Assembly (NCBI RefSeq): GCF_900105165.1
Contig: NZ_LT629740.1
Location: 806,001-870,000, forward strand
DNA length: 64,000 nt
Reading direction: 5' to 3'
From: Mucilaginibacter mallensis
GTDB taxonomy: Bacteria > Bacteroidota > Bacteroidia > Sphingobacteriales > Sphingobacteriaceae
The notes beneath the pieces are model-generated. The model was not told the origin of the DNA. It ran no database searches and saw nothing but the letters and a program-made list of their open reading frames with translations. Numbering within the stretch: position 1 is the first letter of the stretch; the number at the start of each line of letters is the position of its first letter. The position numbers and the translations under genes were made by a program. Positions 34,693-44,936 of the stretch are shown here, piece after piece.

Positions 34693-36054
34693 TTAATTAA
34701 GCAACGATAGTTTTAACAAAGCGGCCCCGTGTGTATTGATTGTTTTTTTATATCCTTTTTTAAAGGTACCTACATCTTCTTTTTCCCAAAGGTCCCGAAC
34801 GGCTATCTTTCCTTCCAGGCCAAGTTGGGCAAAGTTTACATCCACATCTTGCGGCTGCCCCGCCAGGTTGAATAAAGCGACATAAATATCTTTACTATTG
34901 GGCACGTGCGAATACCAAACCATTGCATCATTAGTTTTGTATAACTGGCGCGGTTCGGTCCCATGTTGGTTAACGGCTATCACCTCATCGTTTGTAAACA
35001 GTTTCAATTCCTGTTCCCTGTTTTCGGGCAGGTTGCCGCCCAAAATTAGCGGGGAGCGGAAGATGGTCCAAAATGTCATATGCGAATACTCCTCGTCTTT
35101 TGTAAAACGGCTATAACGCTCGTTACCTACAGGGCCCCTTTTTGACAACTTGCCTATCTGTATCATATCACAATCGGGCCAATGGCCGGGCCCGCCAAGG
35201 CCTTCCCATTGTTTGCCATAATTAAACATTTGCAATACGGCGTTCCACTCGTCCCAAAAGTCATTGGCCACCCGCCACATATTGGCATTTTGTTTTACGT
35301 TATCAGCTTTATCAACAGGCGTAGCCCCCGGTGATGTACTAAACACGATGGCCCTGCCGCAATTATCAATTGCCTTCCGGTAGCCCTCAATCTCCGCAAT
35401 GCTATAAGGAGCCGATAAGTCATCAACCTTAATAAAATCAACGTCCCAAGCGGCATATAACTTCAATATTGAATTCAGGTATTCCTGCGCACCGGGTTTA
35501 GCCATATTCAGGCCAAACATGTGGTTCATCCAGGCGCATTTTGAATTAGTATCGGCTATCATATCAGCAGTTATGCCATTAGTGCCCATTACGGGTGATT
35601 TTGCCCATACTGCCTGGCGTGGGATGCCACGCATTACATGAATACCAAATTTCAACCCCAGCGAATGGACATAGGCAGCCAATGGCTTAAACCCCTTACC
35701 TCCAAATGCCGACGGAAACTTAGTTGTATCAGGGGTTAAACGCCCCCATTGGTCCATCGCCAGCCAGGGGCTATATGAGCCATTTGCAAGTCTTTTTTGA
35801 TCCGGGTTGCTACTTCGGCTATCTAAGGACCATAAAAAATCCACCACTATATATTGCCAGCCATGCGCCTTCAGGTTTTTCGCCATGTAATCAGCATTTG
35901 CTTTTACCTCATCCTCATGAACCGCCATACCGTAACAATTGTAACTGTTCCATCCCATGGGGGGGGTTAGCGCAACATTCGTGTTTTGCGCCTTTACAGA
36001 TGTACAAAAACTAAATACTATTAAAAAAGTTAAAATTTTCCAAGTTGAGGTCAT
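34693..36054 (-). CDS. GH27 alpha-galactosidase / beta-L-arabinopyranosidase
   Basis: A 453-aa protein with a signal peptide ending SVKAQ. TPPMGWNSYNCYG opens the barrel; the nucleophile Asp211 lies in FIKVDD and the acid/base Asp265 in WRVANDFWD. GGPGHWPDCDMIQIG and FRSPLILGGN complete the GH27 pattern. GH27 members release alpha-galactose; some of this secreted Bacteroidota type prefer beta-L-arabinopyranose. First gene of the four-gene minus-strand unit; divergent from the HTCS regulator. Confidence 0.92.
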   Translation of the reverse strand: MTSTWKILTFLIVFSFCTSVKAQNTNVALTPPMGWNSYNCYGMAVHEDEVKANADYMAKNLKAHGWQYIVVDFLWSLDSRSSNPDQKRLANGSYSPWLAMDQWGRLTPDTTKFPSAFGGKGFKPLAAYVHSLGLKFGIHVMRGIPRQAVWAKSPVMGTNGITADMIADTNSKCAWMNHMFGLNMAKPGAQEYLNSILKLYAAWDVDFIKVDDLSAPYSIAEIEGYRKAIDNCGRAIVFSTSPGATPVDKADNVKQNANMWRVANDFWDEWNAVLQMFNYGKQWEGLGGPGHWPDCDMIQIGKLSKRGPVGNERYSRFTKDEEYSHMTFWTIFRSPLILGGNLPENREQELKLFTNDEVIAVNQHGTEPRQLYKTNDAMVWYSHVPNSKDIYVALFNLAGQPQDVDVNFAQLGLEGKIAVRDLWEKEDVGTFKKGYKKTINTHGAALLKLSLLN

Positions 36055-36065
36055 CTATCGGAGAT

Positions 36066-36212
36066 TTATATTGTAAATAATATGCAACTGGATGCGTCGA
36101 ACAACTTATTAGTGTTTGCAATAACTGGTTTTACGCTTAAATCAGCAATTTCTTGCTTACTGCATCTTGCTAATGTCAGGATGCCTAATAAATAATTTAG
36201 AGTTTTTTTCAT
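36066..36212 (-). pseudogene. Short lipoprotein-like remnant
   Basis: 48 codons starting MKKTLNYLLGILTLARCSKQE, an N-terminus with a lipobox-like LARC, ending SSCILFTI just before the GH27 start. It is probably the 5' stub of a lost lipoprotein gene. Coding status is uncertain. Confidence 0.35.
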
Positions 36213-37013
36213 AAAAAAATTATTTGTTTAATTGGTTAAATTTCATTTTTCGCTGGGCAAAAAAAGGTAGTTAATAAAAACAAGGGCGCTTTAAAATCAG
36301 CCAACCATAACGGTTGGATTGACAGCAAATCTCTTTAGTAAAATTTTTGCGTAGTATTGGGTTTATTAATCTGGCGGTAAAATTATAAAAGAGAAAAATG
36401 GGCGATGGGGGAAAAAAGTCAAAAAATAGAGTGTGAAATGTTAACCGAAGCTGCAGCTAAAGCAATATAACTAACTGATTTTGATTGTTTTTAATGTTAT
36501 ATGCACAGTATTGATAAGCCAGTATGTCAAAATGCCCAGATGTAAATGGGGCCATAGTTGCCTTCAAAGAATTGATGAACAAGGAAGATGGTTTTTTTAG
36601 GGCAATTCAAAAGCGAATTAGCCAATAGCACTTTTCATTATTAAGAGTAGCTTTTATTTATTTTTGATAATATAATAAAATTGTTCTTTTGTTGAATAAA
36701 TTTCCTACCTGGATCAAATTGAGAAATTGGGGCCGCCGCTTAAAGGTCATCCGACGAATGGTCGATACGTTCTTGTTGCTGCGGTTCTACCTTTTTCTCA
36801 ATCAATTCGTCAAGGTATCGAAATACGACATATATTATATATTTTTATTTTGATTACCCATTTAATAATTTTACTTAAATTTTATGCAAAAAATAAAATT
36901 AAAGCTTATGTGTTTTATTGTGCTAAATTGCCAGTTTCTGTAACAAATATATTACTTTATCATACTGCCATACAAGTTACACTATTAACTTTGGGACTCT
37001 CAACGATACCTTG
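36213..37013. other. AT-rich divergent gap between the GH27 unit and HTCS
   Basis: Promoters for both directions should lie here. A 34-codon frame at 36524-36628 (MSKCPDVNGAIVAFKELM...) may be a gene fragment. TAACTTTG at 36986-36993 fits TAnnTTTG and lies 20 bases before the HTCS start; no clear -33 box accompanies it. Nothing else is recognised. Confidence 0.4.
36986..36993 (+). promoter_or_regulatory. Candidate -7 box of the HTCS gene
   Basis: TAACTTTG is an exact match to TAnnTTTG, 20 bases before the ATG at 37014. The upstream -33 element is not evident. Confidence 0.4.
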
Positions 37014-40000
37014 ATGCGTGCAAAATTTTATTTTCTTCTTGCAGTTATATCTTTTTTAGCAGATATAAATGCTTTTGCGCAAAACAGCCAGTACCAGTTT
37101 TCACGGCTCAATATAAGTAACGGGCTGTCGCACAACCAGGTTACCTGTATTTTTAAGGACTCTGAGGGCTTTATGTGGTTCGGCACGCCTTCGGGACTTA
37201 ACCGTTATGACGGTTATACTTTTAAAGTATTCAAGCACGACGTCAATAACAAAAACTCCATTAATGATGATTTTATAAATAATATTTTTGAAGGGCCCGA
37301 CAAAAAATTATGGATAACAACCCCGAGTGGATATTCCTTTTATGACCCGGAAACAGAGCAGTTTAATAATGATGTATCGTCAGCGATCGATTCTTTCAAA
37401 CTTCCCGGGTATCCGTTCGCTTCCAAGATACTTCACAACGGCAAAGGCGACTTTTGGTTTTTATGTCCTGGTTCTGGCCTTTGCAGGTATAATGAGCTGA
37501 AAAAAACTGCCACGCGTTATTATCATAACCATAATTCCAATCCATCTTTATATTCAAGTTTTGTTACAGACATTGAGCAGGATACAACCGGCAATATATG
37601 GCTTGCTTATGACGACGGCGTAGTAGAGCTATTTGATATAAAACGCAATGCAATTACATACCATACCGATATTTTTAAAAAAGCTGCTAATAATAAGGGT
37701 AGGGATTACTCGATAACTATTGACAGTGACGGCGATCTCTGGGTGTTTACCCCCAACATGGATTCCGGCGTTTATTATTACAGCCGCCGAACGGGACGGT
37801 TTAGGTACATCACAAAAGAATCGTCAGAAACACCGCTTACATCGAACATCATCACTAGTATTATTCAGGCCGACGATGGCCTCATGTGGATCTCTACTGA
37901 TCATGGCGGCATAAACTTATTGGATAAAAAAAGCGGGAAAATTACTTATTTATTAAATAGGGAAGATGACCCAAAATCATTGGGACAAAACACTGTAACG
38001 CTTTACAAAGACAACACAGGCATTATGTGGGCCCGTACGCTTAAAGAGGGGGTAAGTTATTATCATAAGAATATAATCAGGTTCTCGTTATACAGGCACT
38101 TTGCTTCAGATCCCGCGAGTGTTGGGTTTGAAGATGTTAATAAATTTGTTGAAGATAAAAACGGTAACTTATGGATTGGGACCAACGGAGGCGGTTTAAT
38201 TTATTTTGATCGCAAAACAGGTAAGTTTACACAGTATAAGCACGATCCGGAAAACCCCAATAGTCTCAGCAATGATATTATTGTAAGCCTATGTATCGAC
38301 CATGATCAGCAACTATGGATAGGTACGTATTTTGGAGGGCTTGATCATTTTGACGGAAGAAAATTTATTCACTACAAACATAATGACAAGGTGCCCACGA
38401 GCATTGCTGATGATCGGGTATGGAATATTCTGGAAGATTCATCGAACCGATTATGGATAGGCACTTTTGCGGCGGGATTGCAAATATTTGACAGAGAAAG
38501 AAAAATATTTTCGCCTCCCTTTAAGCAAACGGATATCAGGTCGCCTTTTATATCCGCACTCTTTGAGGACACCAAAGGTAATCTCTGGGTAGGAGGATAC
38601 ATTGGGATAGATAAAATATTAAAAAATGGGCGTTGCGTTATACATTATAATAAAAAGAAAAACGACCCTAACGGCTTGATCAGTGATGACATCCACAGTA
38701 TCATGCAGGACAGCCGCGGCCTGATGTGGATAGCGACAAGGGAGGGACTAAGCATATTGAACCCCCAAACCAATCGTTTTATCTCGCTGACGAAAAAGGA
38801 CGGGTTGCCCGAAAACCAGGTTTTGAATGTATTGGAAGATAACAGGGGGGCCATGTGGCTAAGTACATCAAACGGGCTGAGCCGGATAACGTTGACACCG
38901 GGCAATGGCACCTATAAGTTTCAATTTGAAAACTTTGATGAAACAGATGGCCTGCAGGGCAGAGAGTTCAATATAAATGCAGCCTTAAAAACCAATAAAG
39001 GGGAATTGGTATTTGGCGGCTCGCACGGCTTCAATATTTTCGACCCACTGAGTATACATCCGAATATCGATGAGCCTAAATTAGTTTTCACCGATTTTCA
39101 GCTATTCAACAAAAGTATAGCAGCCAATGAAGAAGTTGACGGCCATGTGGTGTTATCTAAAGCAATTTCGGCCACAAAGGAAATAACGCTGAACCACAGT
39201 GAAAATGTGTTTACCATTGAATTTGCCGCCTTAAATTTCTTTAACCCCAATAAAATAACGTATCAGTATATGATGGAGGGTTTTGATAAAAGCTGGATTA
39301 CTGCAAACAATGCTACACGGAAAGCTACCTATACCAACCTTGACGGAGGCGATTATACTTTTGAGGTACGGGCTATTGGCCAGGAGGGAAAATGGAAACC
39401 CAGCTATATAAAATTAAAAATTAAGGTATTGCCTCCGTTCTGGAAATCGCCAATTGCCTATTTTATATATGTTTTCTCCGTCATAGCGATATTGTATTAC
39501 ATCCGCAAACAAGGCATTAAAAAAATAGAAACCCGGTTTGAGATCGAGCGTGAGCGAAAGGAAGCACAGGATAAACACGAACTGGATATAATGAAAATAG
39601 ATTTTTTCACCAACGTTAGTCACGAATTCAGAACGCCTATTGCCCTGATTATGGCGCCAGTTGAAAAGTTGTTAAAACAGGCTGATGATAATTATAGTCG
39701 GCGAAAGCTTCAAATGATCCACGAAAATTCTAAGCGGCTACTTAATATGATTAACCAGCTATTGGATTTTAGTAAAATGACGGTAAAAAAACTTCAGCTT
39801 GACCTGCGTGAAGCTGATATCATTAAAATTATTAAGGAAGCATGCGATTTATTTACCGATCTGGCGGATAAAAAACATATCAGTTTTTCATTTAACTGTG
39901 ATACTGATTCAGGATTTGCTTTTTTTGATCAGGATAAAATTGAAAGAATACTCTTTAACCTGCTTTCAAATGCATTTAAGTTTACCCCTGACTTTGGCAG

Positions 40001-41129
40001 TGTAGCGGTTGAAGCAAAGTTGTTGCAATCCAATAGCGTGGAAATGACCTTGCTTGAAATTAAGGTAATAGATTCGGGTGTCGGTATTCCGGCTGAAAAA
40101 CACAATAAAATATTTGAGCGATTTTTTCAGAATGACATGCCTGCTTCGTTAATTAACCAGGGAAGTGGTATTGGCTTGTCAATTACTAAAGAGTTTGTTG
40201 ATCTGATGGGTGGCGCTATTTCTGTTGAAAGTGAACATGGGAAAGGGAGTTGTTTTATTGTGCGGGTGCCATTAAAGATATCTCCCCAAAATAATTTTAG
40301 CGGCATTGAAAATACCCTCGAAGAAGTGGAAGCTCCTAAGCACGACAAGCCAAGTCAGGAAAAACGCAATAAAAATATTACCATTTTAATTGTAGAGGAT
40401 AATTCCGATTTCAGGGCCTGTCTAAAAGATGATCTTAAGCATTTATATGCCATTGTCGAAGCCGTAAATGGTAAAGAAGGCTGGCAAAAGGCACTAGCTT
40501 TACATCCCGATCTGATCATAAGTGATATTAACATGGCCGAAATTGATGGTATTGATTTTTGTAAAAAGATCCGTGGCGATAAACGCACCGAACATATACC
40601 ATTTATATTAATTACCGCCTTTACCGGCGATGAAAAGCAACTGGCCGGTTTGGAGACTGGGGCGAATGACTACCTTTCCAAGCCTTTTAATTTTGACATA
40701 TTACGCTTTAAGGTTCATAATTTGCTTAAAAATCAACAGGTAGTAAAAGAAACATATCAAAGGCAAATTGAAGCGAAACCGGGCGATTTGGAAATCGAAA
40801 CTCCCGATACGAAATTTATGAAGAAGTTATTGGCGGTAATTGAAGAGAATATTCCAAATACCAGCTTTTCAGTTGAATTGCTAAGCAGTCAGATGAATAT
40901 GAGCCGCACAGCATTATATAATAAAGTATTTAATCTTTCTGGCAAAACTCCGGTTGAGTTTATTAGGTCGGTAAGGTTAAAAAGAGCAGTACAATTCCTA
41001 CTCACAAAACAATTCACCATAGCCGAAACTGCCTATGAGGTAGGTTTCAATGATGCGAAATATTTTTCTAAAGTATTTAAAGAAGAATTTTCGATGACAC
41101 CTTCCGAGTACCTGGAAAGTATAGATTGA
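37014..41129 (+). CDS. Hybrid two-component system sensor-regulator (HTCS) of the PUL
   Basis: 1,371 aa from the ATG at 37014. Signal peptide (1-23). Residues about 25-720 are two-component propeller repeats (recurring GLMWIST, LWIGT, NLWVGG). A Y_Y_Y domain (about 730-800) and a TM helix near 812-830 follow. Then HisKA with the phospho-His near residue 869 in NVSHEFRTP, HATPase (LFNLLSNAFKFTP, GSGIGLSI), a receiver with Asp near 1168 in IISDINMAEIDG, and an AraC-type helix-turn-helix to the end. All parts are intact. Such proteins bind an oligosaccharide outside and activate the neighbouring susC/susD genes. Confidence 0.96.
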   Translation: MRAKFYFLLAVISFLADINAFAQNSQYQFSRLNISNGLSHNQVTCIFKDSEGFMWFGTPSGLNRYDGYTFKVFKHDVNNKNSINDDFINNIFEGPDKKLWITTPSGYSFYDPETEQFNNDVSSAIDSFKLPGYPFASKILHNGKGDFWFLCPGSGLCRYNELKKTATRYYHNHNSNPSLYSSFVTDIEQDTTGNIWLAYDDGVVELFDIKRNAITYHTDIFKKAANNKGRDYSITIDSDGDLWVFTPNMDSGVYYYSRRTGRFRYITKESSETPLTSNIITSIIQADDGLMWISTDHGGINLLDKKSGKITYLLNREDDPKSLGQNTVTLYKDNTGIMWARTLKEGVSYYHKNIIRFSLYRHFASDPASVGFEDVNKFVEDKNGNLWIGTNGGGLIYFDRKTGKFTQYKHDPENPNSLSNDIIVSLCIDHDQQLWIGTYFGGLDHFDGRKFIHYKHNDKVPTSIADDRVWNILEDSSNRLWIGTFAAGLQIFDRERKIFSPPFKQTDIRSPFISALFEDTKGNLWVGGYIGIDKILKNGRCVIHYNKKKNDPNGLISDDIHSIMQDSRGLMWIATREGLSILNPQTNRFISLTKKDGLPENQVLNVLEDNRGAMWLSTSNGLSRITLTPGNGTYKFQFENFDETDGLQGREFNINAALKTNKGELVFGGSHGFNIFDPLSIHPNIDEPKLVFTDFQLFNKSIAANEEVDGHVVLSKAISATKEITLNHSENVFTIEFAALNFFNPNKITYQYMMEGFDKSWITANNATRKATYTNLDGGDYTFEVRAIGQEGKWKPSYIKLKIKVLPPFWKSPIAYFIYVFSVIAILYYIRKQGIKKIETRFEIERERKEAQDKHELDIMKIDFFTNVSHEFRTPIALIMAPVEKLLKQADDNYSRRKLQMIHENSKRLLNMINQLLDFSKMTVKKLQLDLREADIIKIIKEACDLFTDLADKKHISFSFNCDTDSGFAFFDQDKIERILFNLLSNAFKFTPDFGSVAVEAKLLQSNSVEMTLLEIKVIDSGVGIPAEKHNKIFERFFQNDMPASLINQGSGIGLSITKEFVDLMGGAISVESEHGKGSCFIVRVPLKISPQNNFSGIENTLEEVEAPKHDKPSQEKRNKNITILIVEDNSDFRACLKDDLKHLYAIVEAVNGKEGWQKALALHPDLIISDINMAEIDGIDFCKKIRGDKRTEHIPFILITAFTGDEKQLAGLETGANDYLSKPFNFDILRFKVHNLLKNQQVVKETYQRQIEAKPGDLEIETPDTKFMKKLLAVIEENIPNTSFSVELLSSQMNMSRTALYNKVFNLSGKTPVEFIRSVRLKRAVQFLLTKQFTIAETAYEVGFNDAKYFSKVFKEEFSMTPSEYLESID

Positions 41130-41707
41130 TTTTCTCGCATCAGTCCCACTCATTCAAATAGTTTATAGTTCCGAAAAAAACTGCCTTTTCCAAAGGGTCA
41201 GGATGTTTTTTTTTTCTCTGCTAATTATGTTAATTATCTGATAATCAATTATTTGATTTTAAAGAACATTGACATTTTTTATACCAATCACCCACATTAG
41301 CACACTCGGCGACCTGAGCATACAGGATATATTTACTCCAATATAATACGTCCCAACTTATTATATGTAAGCCAAGATTTATAAACCAACTATTTAGAAT
41401 TATGCCTAAAAACCGCCGTTTGCACGTTTATCGTTTTTTTATTTTTTCACCCTGCAGGAATGTTTTTGCTTGGGAGTTCCCTGCTTTAGGGTAACCTCAA
41501 TATAAAGCCTTTTGATATGAGCAGATAAGTGAACCGCTTAGCTTTTTGGCAGATACCTGATTGATACATTAAATAATATTAAACAATAAATTTTAAACCC
41601 AGTAAAGATCACCCTATTAAATTATGAAGAAAAAGCAAGATTAAAAACCTAACACTAACCAAAACCAATTAACCTAATTATTAAAAAACTTAAAAATCCT
41701 TTAAAAA
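41130..41707 (+). promoter_or_regulatory. Long leader/regulatory gap before susC
   Basis: 578 bases without a gene between the HTCS stop and susC. It should hold the HTCS binding site and the susC promoter. AAGAACATTGACATTTTTTA near 41262 and an A-rich stretch with AAAACCTAACACTAACC just before the start are notable, but I cannot define the operator. Confidence 0.4.
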
Positions 41708-44700
41708 ATGGATAAAAATTTACAAAGAAGAATGAAACGCGGTATTTCCCTATTCATAGCAGGCATGTTGCTCTGTCTATCAGGCTATGCGCAAAATCTT
41801 CGTATCTCAGGAAAGATAACAAGTGCCGACGACGCTAATCCGATGATGGGGGTTAGTATTCATGTAAAAGGAATTTCAACCGGGGCCCAGTCGGCTGTTG
41901 ATGGCAGTTATGTAATAACAGCAAAGCAGGGCGATATACTCGTCTTTAGTTATTTGGGCTACACATCTCAGGAAATAACTGTTAAAGAAACAAACGTAAT
42001 TGATGTTAAGCTAAATTCAACATCCAGCAACTTAAACGAAGTGGTTGTTGTTGGATATGGTAAAAGAGCAAGACCGGATCTTACAGGTTCTATAAGTTCA
42101 ATAAAAGGAACGGATCTTCGCCAAACACAACCAACCACTTTTGACCAGGCCCTGCAGGGTAAAGTTGCAGGTGTAGTGGTTCAACAGATCTCGGGGCAAC
42201 CAGGTGGTGGCGTATCTATTCAAATACGTGGTATATCGTCAATAACCGGCTCTAATTCGCCGTTGTACGTTATAGATGGTATCATTATTCCACCGGTCGG
42301 CGATCCCGGTAATGGTTCAAACCCATTAAATACTATCAATCCTGCTGAAATTGAATCAATAGATGTATTGAAAGATGCTTCGGCAACTGCCATATACGGT
42401 TCGCAGGCAACCAATGGCGTGGTTGTGATCACTACAAAAAGGGGTAAAGCCGGGCCGCCGAAGATAACTTATGATTTCTATTCCGGTTTCCAGGAAATAG
42501 CGAAGCGGATGCCTGCGGTGAATTTGCAGCAGTTTGCCACTATCATTAACGCCCGGGCTGTTGCCTGGGGCTTTGATTTCAGGCCCCAATTTGCCAATCC
42601 TCAATATTTAGGCCCTGGTACCGACTGGCAAAGTGCATTATTCCGGAGAGCTCCGGAAATGAATCATACGATGACTGTAAGCGGTGGAGACGACAGAACC
42701 CAATATTTACTGTCAGCCTCGTATTTTAACCAGGAAGGGATAGCCCTTGGCTCTGATTTTACAAGATACTCGGTACGGTTGAATCTGGACAATAAAACAA
42801 CTAAATGGCTAAAAATAGGGACGAGCCTTCAGTTGGCCCATATTGATGAAAATGTAGCTGCGACCGGTGAAAGTGTAATCAATACCGCGCTAAGCGTTAC
42901 CCCTGATGTTGCGGTAGTCAATCAAGACGGCTCCTATGGTGGTGAAACTGACCCCAACGGTTGGGTAGCAGCTTTTCCCAACCCGGTGGCATTAGCAAAA
43001 ATTATCAAAAACCAAAATAGGAGGAATCAAGTATTCGGCAATTTATATGCCGAAATACAGTTGGCTAAAGAACTGTCGCTGCGGAGTGAGGTATCCGGTA
43101 ACTTCGATTTTAGGACAGAAGATCAGTTTTCACCAACTTATAAATTTGGTAAAAATAACGTCAGCCAAAACTTTGGTTCCACTGGTTTCTGGCAATATAA
43201 TTATGTTGTAGTGCGCAACTTTTTAAATTACTATCATAATTTCAAAAAATTTCATATCGATGCTACAGCAGGGCACGAAGCGCAGGACGGCACTTTCGAA
43301 AATATTGGCGCCGCGCGAAGGAATTTTGCTTCAGACAATGTGCAGGCGATTAATGCCGGTGATTATACCACGGCCACAAACTTCGGCGATAATTCACAAT
43401 CGAACCCTACCGGCGGCTCTGCACAGGAATCCTGGTTCGGCCGTGTCAATGTTTCCTGGGATGACAGATACACGCTAACCGGCAATATACGGAACGATGG
43501 TTCTTCAAATTTTCCACCCAACCATCGTTGGGTTACTACCTATTCTGGTGGATTTGCCTGGAAAATTAATCATGAGGATTTTCTGAAAAGTGTGAAGAGT
43601 ATAAATGAATTGAATTTAAGGCTTAGTTATGGGCTAACCAACAACCAGGGCATACCGGGCAATACCTTTGTAACCCAACTTAACACGGTTGCAAGTAGCT
43701 TATCAGGTACAGCACAGTCTCAAAACAATTTGGCAAATCCGGACGTGCAGTGGGAAAAAACAGATTATTATAATGCAGGAATTGACGGATCGTTTTTTAA
43801 TGAGCGGTTAGGTTTTACAGTTGATGTTTATGACCGCGAAGTACACGGCCTCTTATTACAGGTGCCGCTTCCGGAATACTCTGGTACTGTAGCGGGTTGG
43901 GGTCCGGGGGCCATGCAAGCGCCTTATGCCAATGTCGGCTCGTTAAGCAACAAAGGGATCGACTTCCAGATCAACACGACCAATATTAGTTCCAAAAGTT
44001 TTACCTGGAAAACCAGCCTTACCCTATCGCGGAACATTAACAAAGTGACCAGTTTAGGTGCCGGCGGCGCCCAGGCTAACTTGAGCGAGAAATCTTATCT
44101 TCCACAGGTTAACGACATAATTGAAAAAACAGTGGTGGGCCAGCCCATTGGTGAATTTTATGGCTATGTATTTGATGGAATTTATTCAAAGCCAAGTGAT
44201 TTTCTAACCCATGCCCGGCCTGCTGACGCAAATGGTAACCCATATCCGGTTTCTGCGGCAGGCGGCGGTATCTGGTACGGCGACCGCATGTTTAAAGATT
44301 TGAACGGCGACGGTATTATCGACTCAAGGGACGAAACTGCTTTGGGCTCCCCAATTCCAAAATTCCAGTACGGTATCAATAATACATTTTACTACAAAAA
44401 TTTTGATCTGAATATTTTTTTAAGCGGCAGCTATGGCAACAAGGTATTCAATCAAATGGCTATACCGGAAGAAGATCCGCAAAATAATGGCACTTTTTTT
44501 ACATCGGTATTAAACTATGCGAAATTGGCTTTGGTAAATCCCAACGGCTCTGCAACCGATGTTAACAATGTATATGTTACCAACCCCAATACAACTATTA
44601 TAGGTTTGAGAAATGATAATACCAACGGTAATTTCCGTCCTAATAGTTTGATGTTTGAGGATGCTTCATTCCTGCGTTGCAAAAATATCACCTTAGGGTA

Positions 44701-44905
44701 CAAGTTTTCAGACAAACTTTTATCAAAAATATCCGTGCATTCGCTTAGGGTATTTGCTACTGTATCCAACGTCTTTATAATCACAAAATATAAAGGCATG
44801 GATCCTGAGATAGGCTCGTGGAACCCGCTCCAGGCAGGATGGGACGGCGGTTATTATCCGCAGCCCAAAGTATTTACTATTGGTGCAAGCATAGGCTTGC
44901 AATAA
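41708..44905 (+). CDS. susC: SusC/RagA family TonB-dependent outer-membrane transporter
   Basis: A 1,065-aa protein with a signal peptide ending SGYAQ (about 29). Residues about 32-105 are a carboxypeptidase-regulatory-like beta domain (ISGKITSADDANPMMGVSIHVKG). The plug has the classic NEVVVVGYGKR, GKVAGVVVQQISGQPGGGVSIQIRGISS and LKDASATAIYGSQATNGVVVITTKRGK. The rest is the beta-barrel, ending IGASIGLQ. It imports oligosaccharides with its SusD partner, powered by TonB-ExbBD. Full family length. Confidence 0.97.
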   Translation: MDKNLQRRMKRGISLFIAGMLLCLSGYAQNLRISGKITSADDANPMMGVSIHVKGISTGAQSAVDGSYVITAKQGDILVFSYLGYTSQEITVKETNVIDVKLNSTSSNLNEVVVVGYGKRARPDLTGSISSIKGTDLRQTQPTTFDQALQGKVAGVVVQQISGQPGGGVSIQIRGISSITGSNSPLYVIDGIIIPPVGDPGNGSNPLNTINPAEIESIDVLKDASATAIYGSQATNGVVVITTKRGKAGPPKITYDFYSGFQEIAKRMPAVNLQQFATIINARAVAWGFDFRPQFANPQYLGPGTDWQSALFRRAPEMNHTMTVSGGDDRTQYLLSASYFNQEGIALGSDFTRYSVRLNLDNKTTKWLKIGTSLQLAHIDENVAATGESVINTALSVTPDVAVVNQDGSYGGETDPNGWVAAFPNPVALAKIIKNQNRRNQVFGNLYAEIQLAKELSLRSEVSGNFDFRTEDQFSPTYKFGKNNVSQNFGSTGFWQYNYVVVRNFLNYYHNFKKFHIDATAGHEAQDGTFENIGAARRNFASDNVQAINAGDYTTATNFGDNSQSNPTGGSAQESWFGRVNVSWDDRYTLTGNIRNDGSSNFPPNHRWVTTYSGGFAWKINHEDFLKSVKSINELNLRLSYGLTNNQGIPGNTFVTQLNTVASSLSGTAQSQNNLANPDVQWEKTDYYNAGIDGSFFNERLGFTVDVYDREVHGLLLQVPLPEYSGTVAGWGPGAMQAPYANVGSLSNKGIDFQINTTNISSKSFTWKTSLTLSRNINKVTSLGAGGAQANLSEKSYLPQVNDIIEKTVVGQPIGEFYGYVFDGIYSKPSDFLTHARPADANGNPYPVSAAGGGIWYGDRMFKDLNGDGIIDSRDETALGSPIPKFQYGINNTFYYKNFDLNIFLSGSYGNKVFNQMAIPEEDPQNNGTFFTSVLNYAKLALVNPNGSATDVNNVYVTNPNTTIIGLRNDNTNGNFRPNSLMFEDASFLRCKNITLGYKFSDKLLSKISVHSLRVFATVSNVFIITKYKGMDPEIGSWNPLQAGWDGGYYPQPKVFTIGASIGLQ

Positions 44906-44936
44906 TAACAATAAAACAATAACCGATTTAAAATAT